Assembly: GCF_000176515.1 (NCBI RefSeq)
Contig: NZ_ADAQ01000010.1
Span: 124,001-188,000 of the forward strand
Origin: Grimontia hollisae CIP 101886
GTDB taxonomy: Bacteria; Pseudomonadota; Gammaproteobacteria; Enterobacterales; Vibrionaceae
Length of the DNA stretch: 64,000 bases
Direction of reading: 5' to 3'
Under the pieces are notes generated by a model, which saw only the letters and a program-made list of their open reading frames with translations, ran no database searches and was not told the origin of the DNA. Both the position numbers and the translations under genes were made by a program. Shown here one piece after another: positions 1 through 8,006 of this stretch (position 1 is the stretch's first letter; each line of letters begins with the position of its first letter).

Positions 1-188
1 TGACGGACAATCACTTCTGCGTGCAACCTTGCATCTGCTTCGCCAAGCTTCTGGGTTTGCCCGTCAAAATCGACCAGCGTCAACGCCGCACCTTTCATAT
101 GTCCGAACGTTGACATGATCATGCTTCTTGCGAAGGTATCTCTCCTCGTTACCGGCCAGGCGGATGCATTGATGTTCACTGAATTCAT
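1..188 (-). CDS. cfa: Cyclopropane-fatty-acyl-phospholipid synthase, N-terminal part (window edge)
   Basis: The ATG at 188 overlaps the TGA of the DUF1365 gene (ATGA), and an open frame runs off the left edge (62 codons). The visible protein begins MNSVNINASAW and contains GHMKGAALTLVDFDG, which resembles the N-terminal region of Cfa-type methyltransferases ahead of their SAM domain. Cfa enzymes methylate the double bonds of membrane phospholipid acyl chains using S-adenosylmethionine. The position, last in an operon with DUF1365, an FAD oxidoreductase and a short-chain dehydrogenase, is where this enzyme usually sits in related clusters. The catalytic domain lies outside the window, so the call rests on context plus a short N-terminus. 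Confidence 0.7.
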   Translation of the reverse strand, partial: MNSVNINASAWPVTRRDTFARSMIMSTFGHMKGAALTLVDFDGQTQKLGEADARLHAEVIVR

Positions 189-928
189 AGTTTCTCCTTT
201 GCCTGTTCAGGATGACCGTAAAAAGGTGCGCCTTTTATCCAGAGTTTAAGCGCTTGCCAGTAAATCGAAACGACGACTTTTACCGTCATCACGGGCGTTT
301 TTGCGATAAGTTTGGAAAGCTCAGACGAGGTAAACGGCTTCCTTATCATGGCGAGGGTTGCATCGAACTCACGTTCACCACGATGCGTTTCCAAATGCAC
401 AAACGCGGTCTTGTTCAGGGGGCGCAATTTCCAAACGTATTTTTGATCGATGGGGTTGAAGGGAGAGACATGGAATGCTTTGTCATTCTCCCAATGCTTC
501 CCGGCAGGAACAGCGTAATAATGCCTTTGGTTCCACGGGGTGTTGCTTACCTCTGCAAGCATATAGGCCCAGTTGCCTTCCTCGTCGTAGAGGTAATAAA
601 AATTGACAGGGCTGAAATACAGCCCGAAGTAGCGCAAATGACAAAGCGCCAAGACTTTCCCGGTAAAGCGCTTCCCGGTTAGCGCAACAACTTTATCCTG
701 CACGGCTTGTTTCGTGTCTTCGCGCCCTTCCATGTAGTCAGGGCGATAGAAAGATGCCATGCCCCATTTTTTGGTACTGAAACCCTTCACGGATGCCGCC
801 AGTCTATCCACGTCATCAAGGTCAATAAGCGGCATGAACATCGGGTAAGAAAACACATGCTCTACGGGTGTAAAGCGCCGATGGCGAACACTGCCAACAA
901 ACAGGCCACTTTGGGATGCTGCGTTCAT
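185..928 (-). CDS. DUF1365 family protein
   Basis: This 247-residue protein matches the DUF1365 family, usually found next to an FAD-dependent amine-oxidase-like protein and a cyclopropane-fatty-acid synthase, as here. Recognisable features are the N-terminal LFVGSVRHRRFTPVEHVFSY stretch and the central NFYYLYDEEGN and VSNTPWNQRHYY segments. No signal peptide or membrane segment is obvious. Its ATG at 928 overlaps the stop of the upstream oxidoreductase (ATGA) and its own stop overlaps the cfa start, implying translational coupling. The biochemical role is not established. Homologues in alpha-proteobacteria are linked to photo-oxidative stress and modified fatty acids, so a role in lipid modification is an inference. 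Confidence 0.88.
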   Translation of the reverse strand: MNAASQSGLFVGSVRHRRFTPVEHVFSYPMFMPLIDLDDVDRLAASVKGFSTKKWGMASFYRPDYMEGREDTKQAVQDKVVALTGKRFTGKVLALCHLRYFGLYFSPVNFYYLYDEEGNWAYMLAEVSNTPWNQRHYYAVPAGKHWENDKAFHVSPFNPIDQKYVWKLRPLNKTAFVHLETHRGEREFDATLAMIRKPFTSSELSKLIAKTPVMTVKVVVSIYWQALKLWIKGAPFYGHPEQAKEKL

Positions 929-2217
929 GATGCGCTCCGAAGTGGGAAAGGTTCGACATTGCTGTTAATGCCGGAAACCACATCCAGGGCACTTCTCACG
1001 CCATCTTCATGGAAACCGTTGTACCAGTATGCGCCACAGAACCAGGTGTTGTTCACACCCGAGATTTGCTCCCGCTTTTTCTGGGCTGCAATACATTTCT
1101 GGTCAAACACCGGGTGGGCGTAAACAAACTTTCTCAAGATCGTTGACGGATCGATGTTGTCTGTCTGGTTGAGCGTGACACAGAAAGTTTCCGGCGATGT
1201 TATCCCTTGCAGGATATTCATGTTGTATGTCAGTGCCGCCGGACGGGATTCCAATCCTTCGTCTTTACCGAGGTGATAGTTCCAACTCGCCCAGGCGGCT
1301 TTGCGCTTCGGCAGCATTTTTTCGTCTGTATGCAGGACAACGTCGTTATCCTGATAATCAATATCCCCCAGAATGTCCCGCTCCTGTTTCGTAGGATCGG
1401 CCAACAGTGCCAGCGCCTGATCGCTGTGACAGGCAAACACCACCTTGTCGAAACGCTCTTCTCCCCGTTCACTGTGGACAATCACATGCTCATGGAAACG
1501 GTTCACCTTCTGGATGCGGGCATTGAGGCGAACGCGGTCTTCAAATGCTGGAACCATCTTGCGTACGTATTGGCGAGATCCACCCGGGATCACATACCAC
1601 TGTGGCCGGTTCGCCACTTCCAGCAGACCATGATTGGCAAAGAAACGCAGAAAAAACTTCAGTGGGAACGCACGCATATCACTTAGAGTCGATGACCAAA
1701 TCGCTGCTCCCATTGGCAAAATGTAGTTCTGGCAGAAATATTCACTGAAATGGCGACGGTTCAGAAAATCACCCAAAGTCTGTTCGATCAGCGGATCGCC
1801 ATGAACAGATACCGAGTAGGCTTCACGTGCTTCCTTGTTAAAGCGGAGAATTTCTGCAATGAACTTATAAAATCTGGGATTAAGAAAATTGCGCTTCTGG
1901 GCAAACAACGATGCTACGCTGTGTCCGTTGTATTCCAGCCCGCTCTCGTCGTTGTGTACACTGAAACTCATTTCCGTTTCCTGACCGCTGATACCTATCT
2001 CAGACATCAGGCGTTGGAAGTTCGGATACGTCCTGTCATTGAACACAATAAAACCGGTATCAATCGCGTATTGACCACTGGCAACCTCGACATCCACCGT
2101 GGCCGTGTGCCCACCAATGTAGTCATTGGCTTCGAACAGTGTGATGTCATGCTGTTTGTGCAGATAGTGCGCGCACGTCAGGCCGGATATACCTGAGCCG
2201 ATAATTGCCATTTTCAT
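925..2217 (-). CDS. FAD-dependent amine-oxidase-like oxidoreductase (COG2907 type)
   Basis: The 430-residue protein starts with a Rossmann FAD-binding motif, AIIGSGISGLTCAHYL, with the acidic ribose-binding position after FEANDYIGGHT. The C-terminal FCGAYWYNGFHEDGVRSA is the second FAD-contacting segment typical of NAD(P)-binding amine-oxidase-like proteins. The start ATG at 2217 is preceded by AAGGAA and overlaps the stop of the upstream gene (TAATG). It lies between a short-chain dehydrogenase and DUF1365 in the photolyase/Cfa operon. The family is often described as a predicted desaturase or oxidase acting on lipids, but the substrate is unknown and cannot be read from the sequence. Confidence 0.88.
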   Translation of the reverse strand: MKMAIIGSGISGLTCAHYLHKQHDITLFEANDYIGGHTATVDVEVASGQYAIDTGFIVFNDRTYPNFQRLMSEIGISGQETEMSFSVHNDESGLEYNGHSVASLFAQKRNFLNPRFYKFIAEILRFNKEAREAYSVSVHGDPLIEQTLGDFLNRRHFSEYFCQNYILPMGAAIWSSTLSDMRAFPLKFFLRFFANHGLLEVANRPQWYVIPGGSRQYVRKMVPAFEDRVRLNARIQKVNRFHEHVIVHSERGEERFDKVVFACHSDQALALLADPTKQERDILGDIDYQDNDVVLHTDEKMLPKRKAAWASWNYHLGKDEGLESRPAALTYNMNILQGITSPETFCVTLNQTDNIDPSTILRKFVYAHPVFDQKCIAAQKKREQISGVNNTWFCGAYWYNGFHEDGVRSALDVVSGINSNVEPFPLRSAS

Positions 2218-2945
2218 TATGCTTTCCTTGTTATTTTTCTTACCAGCGCGAGTTGCATTGCCATTGGCAGTGAAGAGAGGAATTTCAGGAAGTAACTGAA
2301 CTTACGGGGGAAGTGCACTTCTGTTTTCTTTTTTGCCAGGCCATGTCGGATAGCGTTTGACGCATCTTCCGGCGTCACCAGCATAGGCATAGGGAAATCG
2401 TTTTTGTCGGTCAATGGAGTTTTGACAAATCCGGGCGAAATCAGTGACACGGTCACTTCTTTGTGCTCAAGATCTACGGACAAAGAACGGGCAAGATAAG
2501 AAACGGCCGCTTTTGATGCCCCGTAGGCTTCAGCACGCGGAAGGCCGAGATACGCGGCAGTTGAACCCATCAAAGCAAGGTGGGTACCAGGCTTAAATTC
2601 GTTCTGCAGCGCCTCAATGCAATGAAGAACGCCGAAAAGGTTGATATCAAAAACACGCTTGAACAATGCCACATCAATGTGGCCGTTATCGATATACTCA
2701 CAGGTTCCTGCGTTGAGGATGATCAAGTCAAAGGGCTGCTGACATTGCCCAAGAACAGTGTTCGTCGCCTCTTTATCGGTTGCATCAAAGCTTAACACTG
2801 TGACGTTGTCACGGCTCTCGGCCCAAGACTGCAAACCGGCAACATTCCTGCCACAGGCAGTGACGTGCCACCCCTCTGCGGCATAGTCTTTGGCAAGCTG
2901 CATACCAATACCCGATGTTGCTCCTGTGATTAACACTCGGTTCAT
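2217..2945 (-). CDS. Short-chain dehydrogenase/reductase
   Basis: Classical SDR of 242 residues. It has the TGxxxGIG cofactor motif (ITGATSGIGMQLA, residues 6-18), an NAG motif (ILNAGT), the catalytic Ser (ALMGSTAAYLG) and the YxxxK pair (AYGASKAAV). These support an NAD(P)H-dependent oxidoreductase; the substrate is unknown. The ATG overlaps the stop of the SnoaL-like gene (ATGA). SDRs of this kind recur beside photolyase and Cfa-type genes, so a role in processing a modified lipid or a small oxidised metabolite is plausible. That role is inference; the family call is firm. Confidence 0.92.
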   Translation of the reverse strand: MNRVLITGATSGIGMQLAKDYAAEGWHVTACGRNVAGLQSWAESRDNVTVLSFDATDKEATNTVLGQCQQPFDLIILNAGTCEYIDNGHIDVALFKRVFDINLFGVLHCIEALQNEFKPGTHLALMGSTAAYLGLPRAEAYGASKAAVSYLARSLSVDLEHKEVTVSLISPGFVKTPLTDKNDFPMPMLVTPEDASNAIRHGLAKKKTEVHFPRKFSYFLKFLSSLPMAMQLALVRKITRKA

Positions 2946-3391
2946 TGCCCCAGCCTCTTTTTGATCATACGGACAGCAGAACCGAGTACCGGCAGCGCTT
3001 CGTAGAGCATCTCGCCAAGGTCAAAATAATCGCGATGCATCACGACACGCCCTTCTTTGAGTACCAGTCGTGAACATCCCTGAACCGCTCGCTGAGCGCC
3101 ACCATCCAATTTGGGATGTGACAGCGTCATCGTCCAGCTGATAAATGCCACATCGCCGTTAACCGCATGATCATGGATATCAAAGCGACAATCCGTCACA
3201 TTGGCGTACATTGCTTCAAAATAGCGGGAAAGATTGCCATAACCTTCAATGCGGTGCGCGGGGTCTTCAAAAACCACATCCTCGCTATAAACAGTGTCCA
3301 GCGAGTGGAGATTGTCTTTGTGCAGTGAGCGATAGACGGAGATGAAGCGCTCCAGTGCATCATTCTGCGACGGTGTGGACGCTTGAATCAT
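2942..3391 (-). CDS. SnoaL-like / NTF2-fold protein
   Basis: The protein has 149 residues with the NTF2-like pattern: an N-terminal helix (ALERFISVYRSL), the YSEDVVFEDPAHRIEG strand-turn, and the later SWTMTLSHPKL and RVVMHRDYFDLGEMLYEALP. In SnoaL-like proteins these build a cone-shaped pocket for small molecules or for a polyketide cyclase activity. It overlaps the photolyase stop and the SDR start by four bases each, so it is firmly part of the operon. Neither a catalytic Asp/His pair nor a substrate can be assigned with certainty. It may help process the lipid or pterin product of neighbouring enzymes, which is speculative. Confidence 0.85.
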   Translation of the reverse strand: MIQASTPSQNDALERFISVYRSLHKDNLHSLDTVYSEDVVFEDPAHRIEGYGNLSRYFEAMYANVTDCRFDIHDHAVNGDVAFISWTMTLSHPKLDGGAQRAVQGCSRLVLKEGRVVMHRDYFDLGEMLYEALPVLGSAVRMIKKRLGQ

Positions 3392-4839
3392 GGTTCAGCC
3401 CTTTGTGTACTCTGGTAGTTTTTTGCCATCTCAAACATTTCGATGGCGCTGATCCTTGCCGTTTTGTGATCCACAATTGGGGCTGGGTACGAAAGTTCTA
3501 TTCCCTTTTTTTCGGCCCAAATGTGCGGTGTATGCAATGCTGAATCGGGTACAGATTCCAATTCTTTCAACCATCTACGGATGAATCTTACATTCGGATC
3601 AAACTTTTTACTCTGAGACGCCGGATTAAATACGCGGAAATAAGGCTGGGCATCTGTGCCTGTGGAAGCAGACCACTGCCAACCACCATTATTGGCGGCA
3701 AAATCGCCGTCGATCAGTTTGGACATGAAGTAACGCTCACCCCATCGCCAATCAATATGCAGATCTTTCACCAGAAAGCTGGCGACGATCATCCGCAGGC
3801 GGTTGTGCATCCACCCGGTGTCATTCAACTGCCGCATTGCCGCATCAACGATAGGAAAGCCGGTTTTACCCTGCTTCCAACGCTGGAACTGCAATTCATC
3901 CCGGTTCCATTCAATGTTGTCTGTCCAATCCTGGAATGCTTTCCCCTTACTGACATCTATATAAGCGGCGGCAATGTGCTGATAGAACTCGCGCCAAATC
4001 AATTCACTAAGCCAAACATGGGCACCGCCGGCGTCTTTCTCCATACAATTCGGGACTTCCGCTAACAGTCTCGCCAGACATTGACGTGGAGAAATTGCAC
4101 CAATCGCCAGATAGGGTGAGAGCTGACTTGTTCCTGGAATAGCGGGAAAATCCCTCGTGGCTTGATAATGGTCGACCCGGTAACGACAGAAATCACGCAA
4201 ACGCTGGATAATGGCGCTGTCGTCAATCGGCCAGCCAACTGAATCACATTGCGGGTAACGAAACGCTATCTGACAAGGCTGACGCAGCAATGCGCTGGTC
4301 AATGCATCGGTTTTAACCGGACTGGGTGCGCCTATAGGTGAAAGATCTAGCTGGGTTGCCTGTGTTATCCAGGCTTTTTTAAACGGGGTAAAAACACGGT
4401 ATGTATTGCCTGCACCGTTGGTCACCATACCGGGGGCAAAGATGCATTTGTAATCAAAACGGTGCAGCGTTGTGCCCGTCAGGCTTAACATGCCAGCAAT
4501 GGCGTTGTCACGATCCACTTCGTCCGTTTCGTAATCCCGGGTACAAAAAATATCGGCAATCTGATACTGCTGGCAAAGCTGTGCCAGAGATTGATTAATA
4601 TCTTTGTATCTGTCTACAGAGCGGAACAACAACGGGATATTCAGCGTCTCCAGTTCCTGCCGGAGTGTAACCAGACGGCGCTGGATTAAATCAGCCTGCA
4701 TGGGCGCAAGAGCGTGGGCTTTCCACTGTACTGGCGTTTCGTAATAAATCGCAATGACGGGCTCACCGCTTTTGCATGCTTCAGTCAGGGCAACATTGTC
4801 TTTTACTCTCAGATCTCTTCTGAACCAAACCAGCTTCAT
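3388..4839 (-). CDS. phrB: Deoxyribodipyrimidine photolyase (class I CPD)
   Basis: A 483-residue photolyase that splits cyclobutane pyrimidine dimers using light, with FADH- as catalytic cofactor and a folate-type antenna. The N-terminal antenna domain begins KLVWFRRDLRVKDN. The FAD domain carries SELIWREFYQHI, AMRQLNDTGWMHNRLRM, DGDFAANNGGWQWSASTGTD and YFRVFNP. E. coli PhrB has 472 residues and aligns closely by eye. The ATG at 4839 was chosen because it starts the conserved N-terminus and overlaps the MerR-gene stop (ATGA); the upstream in-frame extension looks non-homologous. Co-transcription with a LitR-like regulator suggests light- or oxidant-controlled expression. Confidence 0.95.
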   Translation of the reverse strand: MKLVWFRRDLRVKDNVALTEACKSGEPVIAIYYETPVQWKAHALAPMQADLIQRRLVTLRQELETLNIPLLFRSVDRYKDINQSLAQLCQQYQIADIFCTRDYETDEVDRDNAIAGMLSLTGTTLHRFDYKCIFAPGMVTNGAGNTYRVFTPFKKAWITQATQLDLSPIGAPSPVKTDALTSALLRQPCQIAFRYPQCDSVGWPIDDSAIIQRLRDFCRYRVDHYQATRDFPAIPGTSQLSPYLAIGAISPRQCLARLLAEVPNCMEKDAGGAHVWLSELIWREFYQHIAAAYIDVSKGKAFQDWTDNIEWNRDELQFQRWKQGKTGFPIVDAAMRQLNDTGWMHNRLRMIVASFLVKDLHIDWRWGERYFMSKLIDGDFAANNGGWQWSASTGTDAQPYFRVFNPASQSKKFDPNVRFIRRWLKELESVPDSALHTPHIWAEKKGIELSYPAPIVDHKTARISAIEMFEMAKNYQSTQRAEP

Positions 4840-5693
4840 CCTGATACTTCCTGATTGTCTTGTGGGGGTTGATGTTGGGCAGTGTCCTTTGTTGTCATGG
4901 TGAACTCTGGGTGGATTCTTGTGCATTCACCTGACACCTCGATATCAATTTCGGTAGACTCCCTCATGGCTAAAAGTTCACGTTTCTGAACGGGGGTAAA
5001 AGCCTGGTCCGAATAAATGACCAAACAGTGAATTCCTTTCTCTTTTAAACACTGACTGAGGATAGTGATGCCAGTGCCGATGCCACTCAGAGATGTGACA
5101 GCGTAACCTTCTGACTGAAGCAATAATGCTTTAAGGTAAAAACGGTAGTTTGGCTCACATGCAATATTCACTATCCAGCAACGTTTCTTACCTTTTGCTT
5201 TCTTATTCCTGTGAAAACAGTGAACCAGTACATTGTTCAGTGCCGAACGCCAAATATGCGCACACAAGATGCCTGCATCAGAAGCTTGTTTATCAAACCA
5301 ACGAGTCAGGGGCTCAAGCAGTTTGGTGTTGAGTACCTGTATGGGGTAGTTTTTGGTGAGCTCAAAGAGCATTGCCTCAAGTGCGACCACATCAACATTG
5401 ACCACCAGTTTTTTTAATGTGTCCCATTCAGGCAGCGTTTGGACGTCTGAGACATCAGTTGTGGCTGTTCCTAATAACGATTTCACTTGCCCAACAGGCA
5501 CACCTTTGTCTAACCACGCAAGGATCTCCTGAATACGTTGTACATCCTGCCCGGTATAGAGCCGGTGACCTTTCGGTGTCCGTTTAGGGATAATTAAGCC
5601 ATAACGTCGTTGCCAGGCACGCAACGTGACGGAATTCACGCCTGTGATTTCAGACACCTGACCGATTGTCAGCAGTTTTTCTTCAGAGTCCAT
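4836..5693 (-). CDS. MerR-family regulator, LitR/CarH-like without a B12-ligand histidine
   Basis: The 285-residue regulator has an N-terminal MerR helix-turn-helix (residues 8-75; LTIGQVSEITGVN, LRAWQRRYGL). A C-terminal half resembles the cobalamin-binding module of LitR/CarH photoreceptors: a helical region (about 90-165) and a Rossmann-like part (about 170-255, CWIVNIACE then YLKALLLQSEGYAVTSL). Where B12 proteins carry an E/DxHxxG motif, this one reads EPNYRFY, so the cobalt-ligand His is missing. That is the hallmark described for class II LitR proteins, which govern photolyase and cfa genes in Pseudomonas. The gene starts inside the 3' end of the DUF523 gene and overlaps phrB, so it probably autoregulates this operon. 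Confidence 0.88.
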   Translation of the reverse strand: MDSEEKLLTIGQVSEITGVNSVTLRAWQRRYGLIIPKRTPKGHRLYTGQDVQRIQEILAWLDKGVPVGQVKSLLGTATTDVSDVQTLPEWDTLKKLVVNVDVVALEAMLFELTKNYPIQVLNTKLLEPLTRWFDKQASDAGILCAHIWRSALNNVLVHCFHRNKKAKGKKRCWIVNIACEPNYRFYLKALLLQSEGYAVTSLSGIGTGITILSQCLKEKGIHCLVIYSDQAFTPVQKRELLAMRESTEIDIEVSGECTRIHPEFTMTTKDTAQHQPPQDNQEVSG

Positions 5694-6642
5694 AACGCAA
5701 CCTCAAGCTATTGGGATAGGGATTAAGGTAACTTTGCTGTTGCAGATAAGGGTCTGGATTTTGATTCAGATGGTGATTTATCAGTGTCAGTGGTGCCAGC
5801 AAAGGCATCTCGCCTTTGCGGTAGGCATGAATCAAATCCGCTAGCTCTGCTTTCTGCTGCTTGTCAAGGCGGCGCTTGAAATAGCCTTGCAGGTGCATCA
5901 ATACATTGGTGTTATTTTTGCGTGTTGCCCGATGGGTGATTGCCTGCATAAAACGGTTGCGGTATTCAACAAAAAAGGCATCAAGGTCATGATTGGCAAT
6001 GTCCGCGACAAACTTACCCAACGCTTTGTATGCTGTTGGACAATGTGCCATTAATACCAGCTTATAACGGGAGTGAAATGCCACAATCGCACGACGGCTC
6101 ACGCCCTCCGCCATCGCGTCGTAGAAGTCCTTCAGCGCGAAAATACGGAACACAAAGTTCTCACGAAGGACGGGATCATTGAGCCTGCCATCTTCCTCTA
6201 TCGGTAGCCACGGCATACGCTTAATCAATTGTTGGGTATAGAGCCCCACCCCGATTTTTTCTGACGCCAAATAGCCATTTTCTCGATAAACCTTGACCCG
6301 CTCCATCCCACATGTTGGTGATTTGGCGCATACGACATAGCCACACAGAGCCATACCCGCAAGGTGCTCAGCTTTCCCCTTGCTGAAGTTGATCATCTTT
6401 TCGGTGTGATCGGCATCAGCGTCTTTGGTTTCCACCAGACGCACACCTACCTCTTCACCACGATCCAGCAAACGAATGGTCGGACGCGGTACTGGTAGCC
6501 CAATCCCAACTTCCGGACAAACGGGCACAAACTCGACGAACGGGGACAGTTCTTCTGCCACAAAATGGCTACGCTTGTGTCCGCTGTCGAAGCGGACGTT
6601 GTCACCGATAACACATGCGCTGACGCCGAGTTTAATCTTCAT
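5683..6642 (-). CDS. DUF523-DUF1722 (YbgA) fusion protein
   Basis: The 319-residue protein is the common two-domain fusion. The N-terminal DUF523 (MKIKLGVSACVIGDNVRFDSGHK, then CPEVGIGLPVPRPTIRL and CAKSPTCGMERV, with conserved cysteines) is followed by a DUF1722/YbgA domain (FHSRYKLVLMAHCPTAYKALGKF and a KRRLDKQQKAELADLI tail). The ATG at 6642 is preceded by AAGGA eight bases upstream and begins the conserved N-terminus; an upstream in-frame extension is not family-like. It leads the photolyase operon and overlaps the regulator start by 11 bases. YbgA-type genes commonly neighbour phr. The function is unknown, though the cysteines suggest metal or redox chemistry. Confidence 0.9.
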   Translation of the reverse strand: MKIKLGVSACVIGDNVRFDSGHKRSHFVAEELSPFVEFVPVCPEVGIGLPVPRPTIRLLDRGEEVGVRLVETKDADADHTEKMINFSKGKAEHLAGMALCGYVVCAKSPTCGMERVKVYRENGYLASEKIGVGLYTQQLIKRMPWLPIEEDGRLNDPVLRENFVFRIFALKDFYDAMAEGVSRRAIVAFHSRYKLVLMAHCPTAYKALGKFVADIANHDLDAFFVEYRNRFMQAITHRATRKNNTNVLMHLQGYFKRRLDKQQKAELADLIHAYRKGEMPLLAPLTLINHHLNQNPDPYLQQQSYLNPYPNSLRLRYGL

Positions 6643-6654
6643 GATGCTAATCCT

Positions 6655-6735
6655 TGTTATACAGATTTTACTGTATGTACAAGTTAAGCATAAAAAAGGA
6701 TCACTATTGTACAATTTTTCTTCTGCGTACAAGTT
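6655..6735 (-). promoter_or_regulatory. Probable operator/promoter region of the photolyase operon
   Basis: Upstream of the operon's first start codon the minus strand holds three copies of TTGTAC (plus-strand 6677-6682, 6709-6714, 6727-6732). Two are in the longer form AACTTGTAC. There is also an inverted repeat ATACAG-N6-CTGTAT at 6659-6676. One TTGTAC copy is followed 16 bases later by TATGCT, a plausible -35/-10 pair. MerR-family regulators bind dyads within promoters, and the second gene of the operon encodes one, so autoregulation through these sites is inferred. Confidence 0.5.
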
Positions 6736-6756
6736 AAAATACCCATGGCGAGACAA

Positions 6757-6787
6757 AAAAGGCCCTCCCGGTATAGGGAGAGCCTTT
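6757..6787 (-). terminator. Rho-independent terminator of the SbmA-like gene
   Basis: On the minus strand an AAGGCTCTCCC/GGGAGGGCCTT stem (one mismatch in the arms) is followed by TTTTTT. It lies 24 bases beyond the stop codon of the SbmA-like gene and just upstream of the photolyase-operon promoter region. Confidence 0.85.
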
Positions 6788-6810
6788 AATAAAAAACTTA
6801 GAAATGTACG

Positions 6811-7809
6811 TTAGTCTGCCGAAACAGGCCGTTCCGCTGCCAGCGTTATCTGCTCTTCAAACCCTTTGAGTCGCTTGTAAATCGACATCAATTCAACAAT
6901 GGTTGACCAGGAGTTGACCAGAAACTGGAACGATTCCTCTACTTTCCCAAATGCCCGGATGATTTGCTGCAATACACCCAGCGTGACGGCGCCTGACACA
7001 ATAGTAGGACCAAGTGCAATGTAAGGAACAATCACCGTACCCTGCAAATAGGACCATTTCGCAATGTCAAAATAGAGGTAATGTTTATACAGGTTGAAAT
7101 AGTTGCGTCTAACATTGAAAAATAATGCGTTCAATGACTCTGGTGTTGCACGGTCTTCATGATCTTCACCATATACCAGTTCTTTACGGTACGCCGCCTC
7201 AACTTTCTGGTTTTTGAATTCCAGCCCCGGCAGCTTAATACCGACAATAGCCAACAGTACCGTACCAAACAAGGCTGAAAGAATCGCGATGTACACCAAA
7301 GAGCGTGAAACTTCACCAATCCAAGGCAGTTCGGTAATGTTTTCGCTGAGCACCCAAAGGATCGGCAAGAAAGCAAACAGTGTCATTAAAGAGCGCATGA
7401 AACTGACCCCCAGGGATTCAACGATACGTGCGAAACGCATAGTGTCTTCCTGAATACGTTGCGATGCCCCCTCGATATGGCGAATCTTGCTCCAGTGGGA
7501 AACATAGAAATCATTCATGGCGGTTCGCCACCTAAATACATAGTGGCGGATGAAAAACTCTAGAAGTACGGCCACGACAATGTATATCGTGGCAATGGAA
7601 AGGAAATCTAAGCAAGCAGCGAGAAACTCATCAAAGGTGACGGTATTCGGCTCCGCCAGTGCTTTTTGGATCAGGTTATAAAAAGTACCAAACCACTCGT
7701 TGATCTGGACATCGAGCTCTACTTTATACCAGGTGACATAGAGGATCAGGGCTGACCCTAGAATTGACCAGTGGAACCAGCGTTTATCCAGAAAAAAAGA
7801 TTTAAACAT
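6811..7809 (-). CDS. sbmA: SbmA/BacA-family peptide transporter
   Basis: A 332-residue inner-membrane protein close to E. coli SbmA over its core: HYVFRWRTAMN, RHIEGASQRIQEDTMRFA, GIKLPGLEFKNQ, EAAYRKELVYGED and INSW/VNSWSTIVELMSIYKRL. SbmA/BacA transporters are proton-driven importers of antimicrobial peptides and modified peptides and resemble ABC-transporter membrane domains without an ATPase. It is shorter than E. coli SbmA (406 residues), lacking roughly the first 70 residues. The ATG at 7809 has AGGAAG eight bases upstream; a GTG nine bases earlier would abut that site. It is monocistronic and ends at a clear terminator. Confidence 0.9.
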   Translation of the reverse strand: MFKSFFLDKRWFHWSILGSALILYVTWYKVELDVQINEWFGTFYNLIQKALAEPNTVTFDEFLAACLDFLSIATIYIVVAVLLEFFIRHYVFRWRTAMNDFYVSHWSKIRHIEGASQRIQEDTMRFARIVESLGVSFMRSLMTLFAFLPILWVLSENITELPWIGEVSRSLVYIAILSALFGTVLLAIVGIKLPGLEFKNQKVEAAYRKELVYGEDHEDRATPESLNALFFNVRRNYFNLYKHYLYFDIAKWSYLQGTVIVPYIALGPTIVSGAVTLGVLQQIIRAFGKVEESFQFLVNSWSTIVELMSIYKRLKGFEEQITLAAERPVSAD

Positions 7810-8006
7810 AAAAAACACTTCCTAATGCACAGAGTGAACCTTTGACGCAGATTTACGCCAAGAGTTTCCTTACTCACCCCTCTTCTCCAAGGATGAGAAA
7901 CATGAACGCATCTTGTCTCCAAATATTTCAAGTCTAGTCATTCTTCGTGCGATTGACGAGAAGATAACGATCTGATCTTGCGGATTATTCTATGAGTTTA
8001 AGGGGG

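Noticed and set aside
212..682. Plus-strand reading frame of about 156 codons
   Set aside because: It is antisense to the DUF1365 gene, has unnatural composition and no family resemblance.
1207..1686. Plus-strand frame of 159 codons
   Set aside because: It is antisense to the FAD oxidoreductase, whose motifs are unambiguous.
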